Below, piece by piece: positions 33,432 to 49,301 of a stretch of DNA of 64,000 nucleotides (positions are counted from its first letter, which is position 1; each line of letters begins with the position of its first letter). The notes beneath the pieces were generated by a model, which made no database searches, had not been told where the DNA came from, and saw nothing but the letters and a program-made list of their open reading frames with translations. The position numbers and the translations under genes are program-made. This DNA comes from Prosapia bicincta (lineage: Eukaryota; Arthropoda; Insecta; Hemiptera; Cercopidae): contig JBAIZL010000001.1 in the NCBI GenBank assembly GCA_036971475.1, positions 211,103,075-211,167,074 on the forward strand. The letters run 5' to 3'.

Positions 33432-36223
33432 TCCACAATTGGTTAAAGAAATCATTTTAGCTTTGGATTTATCTTTTCAAGGATTTTTATGTGAAGGTAA
33501 AATTTAAAGAAATAATTTTTTAATAGTGATTTTAAACAATGTCACTCTCAGAAAACTATTACCTAATTTTGGGCAAAATAACAGTTTGTTTAAAATGCTA
33601 ATTTTTTGGACTAAAGGAATTTTTTTCTCTAGGTTCTATTTTACCAGACTGTCTATGAATCCCTAAAGTATCATAGTGCTATTCAAATTTTTAAAAAAAT
33701 TTTTCAATTGAGAAAAAATTGATTGGTGTGTTATTAAATCTATTTATTAAAAATAATTATGTAAGTGTATTGAAAAAGGAATCTGAAGGGGTGCAAGAAG
33801 AGCCAAGTAAAGAGTGTTGAATGGATTAAGAGTTTTGTTATTAATTGTAATGAAATCATAGCCACCTACCGTTATAACCATAAATTTAAAAAAAATCTAA
33901 TATGGTCATCTACAATGACCAACAATGCGGTTAAAATTTTAAGACATTTTTTACAAACATTAATTAATAAAAAAATGGGATAATAAAAACAATTTACTGT
34001 TTAGGAATAAATAATTTTTTATTAACCCTGAATTTGATACTGTGAATATTAATAGTTCCAATGGAAAAATTAATTTCATTGACTTCAAGTAATCACTATG
34101 AGTAGTTATATAGGACAAAACAACAATGAAAAAAATATACAATAACAGTGATGTTGACACACAATGGCAATAAATGTATGAAACTCTAAAATATATATAC
34201 AGTTTAAACTATATTTGTACAATATCTGAACAATTCACAGCATTATTTTAAAAAATCTACACACATTCATAATGGAAGAAGACCATTTATTTAGTATAGA
34301 ACTTAATATTTACAATTTATGAACTATACAAGGGTATATAAAAAGGTATGTACATGGATGTACACGTATTTCTTTCAGAGATTCTCAACACTTACAGCTA
34401 CTACTGAGACTTTTATTGCATTATTACATTTTTTTAGCAAAATTACTATTATCAAATAATAAATATTGAAACAGAAGTAAATGCAATTACTTTTCGTAGT
34501 GGAAACAAACTGTACTTAAGCATGAATATTGCAAATAACAGTACTAATGAAATATTAAATCTGTACTAAAAGATTTCATTGTTTTGTCATAGGTTTTCAT
34601 CCAAGTTATACTTTCATAAATTCTTGAGAATAATTTGAAAATACAGTAACAACTTCAACTTACCAAAAGTTCGAAAATAAAATGATTAATCAGAGCGTTT
34701 TGTATTACAATTATTTTAAAACAAACCACCTCAAATTATGATTTGTTTAAAATAAAATAGACATCAAGAGTCTTAGTCATGAGGCAAAAAGCAAACGCCA
34801 CATGGCTGAATATTTTTTTTAGAAATAGTTATAACCTTGCTAATTAAACTACAAGCAGGATACAAAACATAATGTACTCATCCATGGGAAATTAGTTCCA
34901 TGTAGGATCGTACTGTAATAGAAATTGTTTAGAACAAAAGATCAAAGAAAAATTAGAAAAACGAAAATATATGTTAATGAAAAGAATGTGAGAGGGTTGG
35001 TGGAAAATACGTCTTCTTGTTTTATACAAGTTCTAGATTTATCAGATATTTTCCAGTTTAAGGCAAAATGAAATCTCTATTAATCATTCACAACGTAAGT
35101 ACTACATCTCAAAAATTAACTGCAAAGATGTAATACCAAATATAATAAAGAAAATAATATCATTCAAGACAAAATGAAAGTGACAAATTTTTCAAAAAAT
35201 GTTTACAACTTTTAATGTCGTTTCAAAAACTTTAAAAGCACAAAAGATTGGGTGATTATTGGCATTTTTTTTACCATTCAGTAAATTAACTAATTTATTT
35301 AACTACAAATAATAACAAAATTTCTATTGACATTTTAAAGTTACATATATTTCCTCTTACAAAAACTGAAATCATTATACATAAATAGGAATTATTTAAA
35401 ATTTACTAGCTAGTGTTTAATGTTTAACTTATCTATCAGAATTCTTGAGTTGATGAGCAGAGCTCTAGAGTCTGTTTCCACAATTAATCTTAAAAATTGG
35501 ATCTGTTATATTTTATAATTTTTTCATTCCTGTAACTCATCTTTTTATTAAACATTTGTTACTCCTACAGATATTTATATTCTGTCAAGCCCTGGTCCCT
35601 TATGAGTTAGACTATAGTGTATTTACAAAATATAATTGTTTACATAAAAATAAACAATGATAATAAAAAAACTTTAATGTATATGAGTTGCCTTAGAATA
35701 TACTAATATTAATTTTGTATAAACTGAAACCTATCTTGCAAATCTAAACTGGCCTCATTCTAATATATTTATATTTTAGAAAATACTAATAGTAATTAAT
35801 TTTCTTACTAAATATCATGTATTTAAATTATATTACAATGAAAAATAACATATACAGTTTAATATAAATTATAACACAAATTTTAATTCTACAGGTACAT
35901 ATGTTTCACATTTACATTAAAATCAGATAGTCTTCAAAGTAGTAGCTGTACAACCACTTAACAAACTTTACTTAGGAACTACATGATAATTATTTTATAC
36001 AAAACAGTATTTAAATTAATTTGGTTAATAGCTAAGCTTACTGATGTAAGTTTCAAATATTTCAAGTCAAACACAAATGATACAAGCCATTAATTCATTT
36101 AAGGTACAGATAAATATCAATTTTAAGATGATTTATGAACTATAAAATTTTAAATCTTATCTGTTAATGTGTGAAAATATACCTTTAATATTATGCCTTT
36201 CAACAGCCATTATGTCACTATAC

Positions 36224-36225
<2 letters not shown>
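33432..36225. other. AT-rich intergenic DNA
   Basis: No gene, RNA or defined repeat was recognised. Confidence 0.5.
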
Positions 36226-36266
<41 letters not shown>

Positions 36267-36855
36267 TTTTTTGGACTAGGAGACTGACAGACTTACCTTG
36301 GTAAGAGTCCACACTGTAGTCTTGAAATAGAAACACATAAAAGCACTTAAACAATGATATATTTCAACCACACAGTGGTCTTTATCAATCGAAGAGAAAA
36401 CACAAAAAGAAATTGAGAGAATGAAATAAAATAAATATAAGTTGTAATCACAGATTGTGTAGAGTAGAAATCAGATGACACAGATGCACAGATTAAAGAT
36501 ATATATATATATATAAATTGTTTCCATGAGCATATGAGTGATTATAGTTTATATAAGTCTGTCAGAGGAAAAGAGATAAGGTTATTGGGGAAAAAAAAAA
36601 AAAAAAAAATTTGATTTATCTGATGTTGAGGTTAGGGGATTCTCTGGACTTGGTATACCACTGGTATGATAGTTCCCACCTTCTCAGTTCTGAGGGATTG
36701 CAATCAGGGGGGAGTGATTTAATTATTTTTGTGGTTTAAGAGCTTTTATGTGTTTCTATTTCAAGACTACAGTGTGGACTCTTACCAAGGTAAGTCTGTC
36801 AGTCTCCTAGTCCAAAAAATCTAAATAATCTTTACCAACCAAAACTAACCTAAAA

Positions 36856-36907
<52 letters not shown>
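36226..36907. mobile_element. Inverted pair of family-2 Penelope-type ends between (TA)n tracts
   Basis: (TA)n at 36226-36264 and 36859-36907 bracket a unit starting gattttttggactaggag (36265) and its inverted partner ending ctagtccaaaaaatc (about 36832). A run of about 20 A at 36590-36609 and a short GC-richer segment lie between. No coding region was identified. Confidence 0.5.
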
Positions 36908-36910
<3 letters not shown>

Positions 36911-37113
36911 GTTAATATATTACTATTGTAAGTAATTCTATCCACCATTAAGTGATTCGACAATGGTCAAGTGACCGAAAGGCGCCTCATCACACAAGGT
37001 AAAATCATTGCACTTAATGGTGGATAAAATTACTTACAATAGTAATATATTAACTTCATAAAGTCAGTGCAATGGAAAAACAATGGATAACGTAAAATAT
37101 AAATATATATACA
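36908..37113 (+). mobile_element. Penelope family-1 terminal repeat
   Basis: Contains gattcgacaatggtcaag, tgaccgaaaggcgcctc, ttgcacttaatggtgg and gcaatggaaaaacaatgg, the same order as the ends at 49.4 and 63.1 kb. Short inverted copies of tgaagttaatatattact occur at its two edges. The mariner at 37114 is inserted at its right margin. Confidence 0.7.
36951..36994 (+). ncRNA. Hammerhead-like motif, family 1
   Basis: Stem I AGUGAU/AUCACA (5 bp), an 8-nt core UCGACAAU, stem II GGUC/GACC with loop AAGU, GAAA, stem III AGG/CCU with loop CG, then C as cleavage base. The core departs from CUGANGA at positions 3, 4 and 8, though 3 and 8 remain complementary (U-A). Confidence 0.4.
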
Positions 37114-38379
37114 CGAGGTGTGTTTAATTTCGCGCGTCTGGAGAGTCCAATTGTCAAAATTATTTTATTGTGTTGGTATACATTCCCCTGGAAGTATGAT
37201 ACAATTTTCGGCTGTATTCAATGTTTACTTTATCTGTGGCAGCAGCTAAGGTTAGACGTGTTCATGAGCTCGGCGATTTTCGATTGTAAAAAAAATGGAT
37301 CAAATAATTTGTATTAAGTTTTGCGTAAAAAATGAAATAAAGTGTGCGAAATGTTAACAAAGGCCTATGGTGAAAAAAACAAGTATTTACGAGTGGTATA
37401 AGCGTTTCCAAGATGGCCACGAAGACGTTGATGATGACGAATGCCCCAGCACATCAACAACCGATGAAAACGTGGAAAAAATGAAAGCAATGGTTATGAA
37501 TGATCGCCGAATCACAATCAGAGAAGTCGCTGATGATGTTGGCATATCGATTGACTCATACCATGACATTTTTGCAAACATTTTGGGTATGAAACGCGTG
37601 GCAACAAAATTTGTCCCAAAATTGTTGAATTTTGAACAAAAACAGTGGCGAATGGAAGTTGCTCAGGAATCACTAAATGAAGTCAGCGACGATGCAGAAT
37701 TAATGAAACGTATTAACAGGCGACGAAACATGGGTTTACGGATATGATGTCGAAACGAAGGCTCAATCCTCCCAGTGGAAGCATTCTGGCTCTCCAAGAC
37801 CGAAAAAGGCTCGGCAAGTGTGATCGAACGTCAAGGTTATGCTTACTGTGTTCTTTGATTTTAATGGCATAGTGCATCGTGAATTCTTGCCACAAGGTCA
37901 AACGATCAGTAAAGTGTACTATAAAGTCTACAAGTACAACGCCGTTTGGGTGAAGCAGTGCGAAGAAAACGTCCGGATTTGTGGCAAAACAATTCATGGT
38001 TTTTGCATCACGATAATGCACCGGCTCACACTCGTTGCTCGTTCGTGATTTTTTGGCAAAAAATAACACTGTAATGATGCCCCAACCTCCATATTCGCCA
38101 AACATGGCCCCTTATGACTTTTTCCAAAAATATAAAACAAAAACCTTAAAGGGTCGTAGTTTCACAAGCATAGATGACATTAAAAGTGCATTGCTGAAAG
38201 AGCTCAAAGCTATCCCAAAGATCGAGTTCCAGAAGTGTTTTGAGAATTGGAAAAAGTGTTGCCATAAGTGCATAATACCTACTAGGGACTACTTTGAAGG
38301 GGACAATATCAATGTAGATGAATAATTAAATATTTTTTTCAAAAAACGAAAATTCCGGGTATTTTTTGAACACACCTCG
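37114..38379 (+). mobile_element. mariner transposon
   Basis: Terminal repeats are cgaggtgtgtttaa at 37114 and its near-complement ttgaacacacctcg ending at 38379, followed by TA. The left flank is CA, probably a decayed TA. The length of 1266 bp is normal for mariner. It inserted beside a Penelope terminal repeat. Confidence 0.88.
37367..38325 (+). pseudogene. mariner transposase (DD34D), frameshifted
   Basis: N-terminal helix-turn-helix region (SIYEWYKRFQDGHEDVDDDE, ITIREVADDVGISI), linker LGMKRVATKFVPKLLNFEQK, then after frameshifts GDETWVYGYDVETKAQSSQW (first Asp), HHDNAPAH (second Asp, about 37998) and SPNMAPYDFF (third Asp, 38097). The end SIDDIKSALLKELKAIPK to the stop at 38325 is normal. 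Frameshifts near 37725, 37910 and 38030 and a stop near 37831 kill it. All three acidic residues survive. Confidence 0.9.
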
Positions 38380-38382
38380 TAC

Positions 38383-38397
<15 letters not shown>

Positions 38398-38447
<50 letters not shown>

Positions 38448-38450
38448 AAT
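38398..38450. repeat. (TA)n microsatellite
   Basis: Alternating TA run just right of the mariner, continuous with the TA-rich flank on its left side. The transposon probably landed in a TA microsatellite. Confidence 0.8.
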
Positions 38451-41400
38451 TGGATACATAAAGTATATTTCTATATACCTTTTTTTTTAAAAATAATATA
38501 GGTTATCTAATAAATTTCTTCACTTAAAAGTGCTAAATTTATGATTGGCAGATACTTTTAAAATGTTCAACACAAGGCAATTAAACAAACCATAACATTC
38601 AGTTTTAAAAAAATGATTATAATTTTTGAACAAAGACAAGAATTCAGGGTCAAGAATAAAATGACCTCATTTATATTTCTGTACTTATGAAGAAATTAAC
38701 ACATTAATCTATAACTTATATTCTGTAAAACTTAATCTGTAAGCCAATCCAAAGAATTAACCTTAGATGGTTAATTGCATTTTCTGGGCAGTTGTTTTAG
38801 TATTGTGACTATTTTTCCTAAACAAAAAAATTTGCAATTTCTGTTTTATTTTTATATAATGGATTCTTTATTGCCTTTGCTATATAATTTTTAAAAACAA
38901 TGATTTTGCATTGAAACGCAAAAAATTGGAAAAAAGAAATGCATTATGAGTTTTTAAATGAAAATATTTTTCAGTTCTTGCTAACTCTTAAATTTTAAAG
39001 AGATAACTAATACTGGAATAACAGTGATTTGTTCTCTTGGATTTTGTAATCCACTGATTTGTTGATAGAAAAACTGTTTATAAAACTAGATAATAGATTC
39101 TGGACACACATTTAGTATTACAACAAAATTTAAATAATGTAATGTAATAAAATTACTTGCTACTGTAAAAAAATAAATTTAACTCAAAACAAGAAATATT
39201 AATTTTTTTTTAATGAAATGCTTGAAGTTAAGTTCTGTCTTCTCTTTATCACCTCACAGAGTAAACATTTGGCCAAAGAGAGAAATGCCACTAGTAGTCT
39301 GCCCATAATGGTTTCTCGTTCTGCTAGTATTTCCCCTCTTCAGCCACAACGAATACTCTGTTCGGATTTACTGTTGTCATGGTGACTGGATTTCGGTGGG
39401 TTTAAAGGTTATTTATTTTAGCACAAGTACCAAAACACGTATGCACAACATTTACACAAGTCTAAAATGATCATAATTACAAACAAATAATCTAATACAT
39501 GACAAAATTATTTTTAGCTTAATTAATATATATTAAGGCATAGATTTGTTATTATATTAGGTTTAATATTAAATATCCTTTTTTACAATAATGATAATAA
39601 CAATGCAGTAGGAATGTTTTATTCCTTTTTAATAACTGAAACAACTATTTTTCAACTTCTGAAAAAATTTGGTAAAATTCTAAAACTGACAATAAAATTG
39701 CATATCCTATAAAAAGTAGTTAAAAATATTATTAAAGCCAATGTACAAAGCAATCAGTCAGTTGACAAAAATTGTTATCCTTGAATAATTTATTACTAGA
39801 ATTTGTAATACTGTATATATGCTTGTCTATGTAACACACATTTAAGGCCCATTACATTATTGTATACATCTTAGATAATTAGGGATTGTTTAATTTAGTT
39901 AAAAAAAAAACATAAAAAGAAATTTCATAATATAAACTTAGGAACTACTAAATTGTATTCACACTGTTTTCAAAGATTACACTAGTACTCTTTTCTATCA
40001 TTATATGGACATAACCTCTAAATACTGGTAAAATTCAAACAGAAATTATTTTAAATACATATTGTTGGTTAAAATATGGTTGGGTAACCTTTAAGATATC
40101 ACGATTGATTAAAACAAATAAAATTCGATCTAATATGATATGGATTTATTTCCTACCTCTCTTTAGCAATTCTGAGAAATTAATGAATGTCTATTACATA
40201 ATTTATAAAAAAAGTTAAAAGAACTACAAACTTCCACAACCAGCACTTTGGTGAAATCTCTTGACCATTAAAACAAAAACCAATAATTTTTAATAAAACA
40301 AGTAGTTATAAAATGTCAGACAGTTACAACTACATGCAGAATAAAAGCATGGTTAATTAATACTGTTCGTAAAAATTGTTTCAACAATATTCATAAAGGT
40401 TTTTTAATATTATTCCATTAGTAACAATTCTCTCTTTCTTGAATATACGAGTGCAGTAAAATCTCTTCAACATCTAGATAAGTTTAATTGTAAAAAAGTA
40501 AAAAATTTAATTATAATGTACAATATGTGTTTACACCCAACAACACAGTGCTTAACTATCCATTGAGAATGTTGCCAAAACTGTACATAGTGACTTGCTG
40601 ATTTGTTAAATTAATTTTGAATAAGTTAAAATATAATATAAAGTAAATAGATTTTGCTTCTATCAACATTCTCTGGTTAACACAGTTATTCATTATAATA
40701 GGATCAGCCGCACTCCCAGATAGTCTGATTTAACAAGGCAATAAATACTGTATGTTTGTTATAAGAAAATTTTACCTAAGCATAAAAACAACTTTTGTAT
40801 GTAAAGTTAAAAGTTCTATTATGTATTTCATGAGAAAAAATGTATACCTTTTATTATGTTATGTATTAATGTTATCAGAGTAAAATGATAAAATACACAT
40901 AATGCCTTAAATTTAAAACAATAGTACCGATAAAAAGTTCCAATAGTTTGTTAATTTAATTTACACTAGGTCGAATGTATAATGATTTTTATGTATGTCA
41001 TGATTAAAGTTACGTAGTAGTTATGAGATAATGCGAATTCACTTGGTAGGATAGAATTTCTAGGAAAATGAATTGATCGCACAGGGTAGCTGTGGGCAAT
41101 TGTTGTTTGGTTTATTCGGAGTAGGGAAATAAGTTACCAACACTTTTTTCTCTTCATTACAGATCAAGAGGTATACTTGTCTGTTGTACGCCATAAAATT
41201 TTTAACAAAAGGCGATAAACCTCCAGAAATTTTTAATTGTTTACAATCACAGTTTAGAGACTATACACTGTCTCAGAATCGAGAGTATACTTAGACCAGA
41301 AAATTTAGAGGTGGACGAGAACTTGTCAAAAACAAGTCAGGGTCAATGCCTGAGGTCAAGTCTTATAGACGACGTCACTGTGATTCAAGAGCTTATTAAA

Positions 41401-41843
41401 GGCGATTGCCGATGAACATTTTCCAGAAATTTCATCAAAAATTGATATTAGGTAAGGGAGTGTTCAATTTACAATCATAGACCATCTTGGTTTTAAAAAG
41501 ATTAGTTTGATGGGTTCCGAATTTGTTGACTGGAAGTAAAAAAAAAACGGATCATGGTTGGAAGACTTCTGAATCGATTTCATCAAGAAAGTGGATATTT
41601 TGATGAGATGAAAAGTGGGATCATCCTTACACTCCCAAATCAAAAATGGCGAAGGGAAGTTGAAGGCTAAAACTAGATTTTCAGCTTGAAAAGTTCTTAC
41701 AAGAATTTGTTTACACTCAAGTGGAGTTTTACTCATTGACTTTTCTTCACAATCAAAGGTCAGTGAAACCAGCTTACTATTGCTAGCTGCTACAGTCGCC
41801 AAAAACTGTCTACTGAAACACCCGACAAGGTTTGCCCATTAGA
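38451..41843. other. AT-rich intergenic DNA
   Basis: No gene is supported. An open frame at 41464-41802 on the minus strand has no recognisable motif and lies opposite a decayed mariner, so I do not call it. Confidence 0.5.
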
Positions 41844-42137
41844 GTTGTCAACCTTCTCCATGACAGTGCTAGACCTTACACCGCATTGTTAACAAGGGAT
41901 TAATTGGACAAAATGTGCCTGTAAACTTTCAAACACCATCCTTATTGTCTAAACTTATATCTTTGTGACTAATTTTTGTTTGAGCTCCTGAAAGAATCAC
42001 TTGATACCAATGGAGAGGTTGAGTAGAACAGGTTGACAACTCACATTAACAAAACTTGAAAATTCAAGCTTCCAAATCGTTGACAGAATTGTGTAGATAA
42101 CAGAGGCAACTTATATTAAGAAGTGTTGAAGGTATAG
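41844..42137 (+). pseudogene. Decayed mariner (SETMAR-type) transposase C-terminus
   Basis: The plus strand reads VVNLLHDSARPYTALLTRD, then TFKHHPYCLNLYLCD, FELLKESLDTNGEVE and a tail close to LPNRxQNCVDNRGN. These align block by block with the HDNARPH ... SPDLSPCD ... KWQKCVDxxGxY end of mariner transposases. About six stops. The remnant is older than the 37.1-kb mariner and of a different subfamily. Confidence 0.75.
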
Positions 42138-42455
42138 TTTGTGTATAATATTCAATAAATATATTTTTGAAAATTACCATTTATATTTGATTCATACCTG
42201 CAATTTTTATTTTGGGTTCAATTTTAAAATTTGTCCCTAAAATAAGTACAGTAAAACCAGTATGATACATAATTAGGAGTACTAGAAAAATTCCTCTGTC
42301 AAATAATTTTTAATTAAAATAATAATTTATCCTTTAATTTTAGGTCTCTGTAAGCTATACTGAGACAGACAGCTGAAGGACTTTAACCACTATAATCCAC
42401 ATAATAAGCAAATAATATTTAATTAATTAGAGCTTAGCTAGTGAGAACTATTTAC

Positions 42456-42703
42456 AAAGGTAAAAGCCAAAATAGTGAATGCAAAATCTCACCAAAAATT
42501 AGTTTTTAATAAACAAACACACAACAAACTAGTTTCGGCGACGATGTCACCTTCCTCAGTGTTTGGCTACTTTTGATTAAATTACTCAATACTAATTGAG
42601 TAGTAGCCAAGCACTAAGGAAGGCGACATCGTCACTGAAACTAGTTTGTTGTGTTTGTTTATTGGAGATTTTGAGTTCACTATTTTGACTTTTAGCTTTG
42701 TTA
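42456..42703. mobile_element. Foldback element, Penelope-type end family 3
   Basis: Two arms of about 110 bases face each other: the left arm reads aagccaaaatagtgaat, aacaaactagtttcggcgac, gtcaccttcctcagtg; the right arm is the inverted form ending in cactattttgacttttagc. The short centre is actcaatactaattgagt-like. Each arm contains one copy of a hammerhead-like motif, the left one better preserved. Confidence 0.6.
42520..42567 (-). ncRNA. Hammerhead-like motif, family 3
   Basis: On the minus strand: ACA A-type stem I (4 bp with UGUU), CUGAGGA (exact CUGANGA, N=G), one extra A, stem II GGUGAC/GUCGCC with loop AUC (6 bp, one G-U), GAAA, a 2-bp stem III AC/GU with loop UA, then U as cleavage base. 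All conserved core bases are present, with a one-base bulge before stem II. Confidence 0.5.
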
Positions 42704-44135
42704 TAAGCAAATAAGTTTAAGTTTAAATATTAGTACCCTAGTCTAAATTTAAAATCAACACCAATTAAATATGAATTTTCTACAAAGATAAACATGATTG
42801 TTTAGTAAATGTTGGTAAAATATTATTTTATTCTCAATTCTGGATTCGATTTTCATTCCAGGTCAAAAAATTAAGAAACTTGAGAACATACTTTAACATA
42901 ATTAAAAGAAGCATTTATTTACGTACCACATACGATAAAACTTGCCTACTTATATTAAATATCAGGAAGTTATTTTTTACAAATCGTTCATCTCATTTGT
43001 AAATATTCTTTTTAGCAATAAATTATGCTCACGAGGTGACCATAATCTTCACCATGTTGGTTAAAGATAAGATTGTCTAGATATCTGAAATAAAACCTCA
43101 TTAACTTTTTCTTCTAGATAAAATAAAGAAGCTGTTTATTTTGATAAATAAAAGTGTGTATTTATTTACAGCTTACAATTTATGTCAATTCATTTGACAT
43201 TCTAAATTTCTGCCATTCCGCTTTTTCTAAACACTATTTAATAAAATAAACAATAGTAAAACATTTAGTGATGTCATTAAATGTTTGAATATTACGACAA
43301 ATAATATCATCAAATTAACGAGACTGTTGACATTCATGCATTGTAGTCCATGTCTTTCCTCACCTAAAATACTTTATTTGTAGTGAATACAATTTTCCCC
43401 AATGTTAAAAATGTAATTACTATGCTAATAAAAAAATATGTATCTAAAAACTAATAAGAATTATCCAGATAAACAAGGTTTTAATGTACTTTTAAATAAT
43501 GTTAAGGTAACCTATGAGTATTACAAATTTTAGCTGAGTAAAAAACAGTTCAGTATCTGCTTTAGTTTCACAAGAGTATTTCAAGTTATGAAATTATGAT
43601 GCTATAAACAAGTGTTGAAAGTCATACAAGTTCAGCACCAGAAAAAGGTTTCTGTTCTGAACGGCATTTAAAAATGAAATTTTATTTAATTATTTCAATA
43701 CTTCTTAATAATAATTATGTTGAGGTTAAGTACTGAAAATTTTAGTCAGAAGATTTACCAATAAAAATATAGTAGTTCTTTGGAATATCCATGAGTTTGA
43801 TATACCATTTAATGGTATTATATAATAATAGATGTCATTAAATTCAACACCTGTTACACTGGTTAGGACTTTCATTATTATCAATTTTAATAATAATATA
43901 ATTCAAATTATTTCGTCAGTTGGAAAAATTTTATTTTATAAAGTTGAAAAATATTTAAATTAGTAATTATTTTCTGCTAAAATAAAATAAATAGATAAAA
44001 TAAACATTATACAATTAATAAATTTAATAAAATATCTATTTTTCACGCATTTATCAATAATTCATAATACAGTAAACTTATATTTTCATAAATATTGATA
44101 TAATGTAGGAAAAATCCCTAGAAGTATTTGTAAAA

Positions 44136-44138
<3 letters not shown>
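42704..44138. other. AT-rich intergenic DNA
   Basis: Nothing recognisable. Confidence 0.5.
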
Positions 44139-46536
<2,398 letters not shown>

Positions 46537-46917
46537 TCATCGTATGAGACAACATGTAACACACAACCTTGAAGGACCAATACAGTCATCATGGCAAAAT
46601 GCTCCACACTTTTTACAAACTATCATCGCTTTTAGACTACATGCACAGTCTGATGACCTCATATTATGTTTATTAGGGTAACATCCTGGTGTAGGGGAGT
46701 CTCCACCTCCGCCTGTTCTAGGCTGAGCACCGGGCGCAACTATACCAACCTCGACTGGTGGTCGCTGGAGACCTACACTGGCAGGCCTTCCTCTGCCAAT
46801 GCCTCCTACATTCCCCTCATTATTGGAAGGTGGAGCACTGCTTGATCTTCGGACTTGCTGAGGACCTGCTCCTGTCCTTTGTACTAAAATATATTGTCCC
46901 ATTTGACTTTCTGCAAC
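46537..46917 (-). CDS. Asx: Asx last exon with C-terminal PHD finger
   Basis: The acceptor tttcttag precedes GTT GCA GAA AGT CAA. 126 codons and a stop. A Gly/Pro/Arg-rich segment is followed by the atypical PHD finger: Cys pairs in DCACSL and [12 protein letters not shown], then CVTCC near the stop, matching ASXL proteins, where this finger is always terminal. An alternative acceptor seven bases further in (ttgcag) would break the frame. Confidence 0.94.
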   Translation of the reverse strand, partial: VAESQMGQYILVQRTGAGPQQVRRSSSAPPSNNEGNVGGIGRGRPASVGLQRPPVEVGIVAPGAQPRTGGGGDSPTPGCYPNKHNMRSSDCACSLKAMIVCKKCGAFCHDDCIGPSRLCVTCCLIR

Positions 46918-49241
46918 CTAAGAAATGTTTGTGATTTTAAAATGTGCTTTAGCCTTTTGATGTCCTTCAGATCACCTGTTATTAAAAATTAATGGCATTA
47001 ACAAAGAATATTAAAAATTCAAAACACTTTAACAATGAATATAAATTAGCATTTACTACTGTTGTAAAGTAACAGTATTTATTTATGTTAAATTTATGCA
47101 TGTTAAGATTAGTTTTATTCTCCATTAACTATATCTTATTCTTTTTTTTGCCTGTTTATTTATTCACATTTAAAACATATTTGATAAAATGAAAATATTA
47201 AAAAATTTAATAGCTTCATTAAAATTTGTTCATTTAATCACTGTTTCTTACCTCAGGATTATTAGAAGGTTGCGCGTGAGGCAGAACAGCCATAGTAACT
47301 GGAATTCCTTGAGAAGAAGTAAAAACATGCTTGACTAGAACAGGAGCTGTCGGTCGTTGTTGATATGTTCTTGTTTTATTATTTGCAGTTTTACCTCCTC
47401 GAGATGATGTTACTACACTATATTGAGTTTTTTCTGACTTTCCCAAAAGTAGAGATGGAGGTGGTTTCAGTTGACAACGTAACTGATCTCTGTTAGGACT
47501 ATTCTGTATCACAGCCTGACAGATTTGGTAACTGCGTTCTAAATTTACTGCTCCAGGTGGTGGTTTATTTGACATATTACGAGAACTTCGTCCTGATGTT
47601 GATGAACCCGTAGAAAGCTGAAAATTTTCAAATATGATTAATTTTAAAAATTTAAATGGTTAATAATATAGGTTATTAAATTCTTACAAGTTCTTAAAAC
47701 CATAATTCTTACTATATTTCTGATATGTAAAACAATATTTACCTTTATTTAAATATACAGATGAAAATAAAAAAGACGATTAAAAAATTCATTAATTTTT
47801 AAACAAAAAGAAATAACACTTAATATCCAATGATATCTTGAAAGAAAATAATTAAACAAAAATAAAATTACAAAACTTGGAAGCAGAAGAAATGTAGTTA
47901 GAGTTTGTAATAATTTTACATAGTTTTGATATGTTAAAAAAATTACTTCTAAGAAAAATGTATAATTTACCTTGAGAGGAGTTTTTGTTGGTAGTGCTCG
48001 AACTGGTGTACTTGTGGTAAGAGCCAGGTAAGGTACTGCACTAGAACTAACCACCCCTGCTTGGCTGGTAGTAAGTTGTGTAGAAGTAGAAGGTGGCATT
48101 AAAGTTAAAGGTGCTGAAGGAGTTGCAGCAGGTAGACATACTATAGTAGTTGGTGGAATCACTGTTACTGCTGTAGGCTTGACAACTTCATCATTTCCTG
48201 TTTGAGATATACCATTAGTTCCAGTAGTACCACTACTCCCTTCCATCGTACTTGATACTTGACTATCCACCTCAGGAGTTAGAGTAACTAAAAAACATAA
48301 ATTCATCTATATTATAACCTCTATTATTATATTTAAATGCACAGGTGAAACTATTATAGAAACAATAATACATTTGTCACATAAGTCATTTACAATTTAT
48401 CTTTTTTTTTTAAGTTTATGAGGGTGACTCAGGACTACATTTTTAATATCCCTCTTATCCAATTTCTTCTATATTCTTTTCTTCAGTGAACAATTAAGAA
48501 CAAAAGTGCCTATTCATCATTCAAATTCTCGTTTTAGTTTGTAAGGGTTTCAATAAACTGTTTATATAATTAACTTCTTTGTCTGGTCATGTTCCGCTTC
48601 TTATTCAGAAGATGAATTATGATATAATTTTTTCCTTTCCCCGTACACCATGGGGATTTGATGTTTTTGTGTAATTGGATAATATAATCTTCTTAATAAT
48701 TTCTTCATTTTCTGAACTTGATTTAAAACAATAGTATTTTTATCAAGGTTATCATTCTTTTATTTAGGAAAGGTTCTTACTGTACTTAATGTGATAAAAC
48801 TAAAACATATCAATATCCTTTTTCTATCTTTTGATATGTTACACAAAGCTGTTAATAGGCAGTAAAATTTGTCCATTGGCACAGAATCTAAAGATAAAAT
48901 AACATTAGATAAACTGCATAAATTTACATCTTTTGAATCAAGTATTATGTCAATTCTTAATACAATGAGCAAATGTGATTTCCAGAAGATAGTTACAGTA
49001 ATCATAAAACTATGTTAAAAGTTTGAAACTGATAAGAACAATAATATTTTAAATAACAAACCCAATAACCACAAAATAACATTATTTAAACACTTGATGT
49101 ACATTTTGGTTACCAGGTAACCATCTTCAGAAGTACTGAACAATATTAATTTAAGCTGATTTTTAATTTAATCAATCAAAGAATATAAAACTGAATTAGG
49201 AATAGACCCTTTGCCACAATTCATTAAACTATTCTGTCTAC

Positions 49242-49301
<60 letters not shown>

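Noticed and set aside
41464..41802. 112-codon frame on the minus strand
   Set aside because: No recognisable motif; it lies antisense to the region just upstream of a decayed mariner and has no splice or start support.
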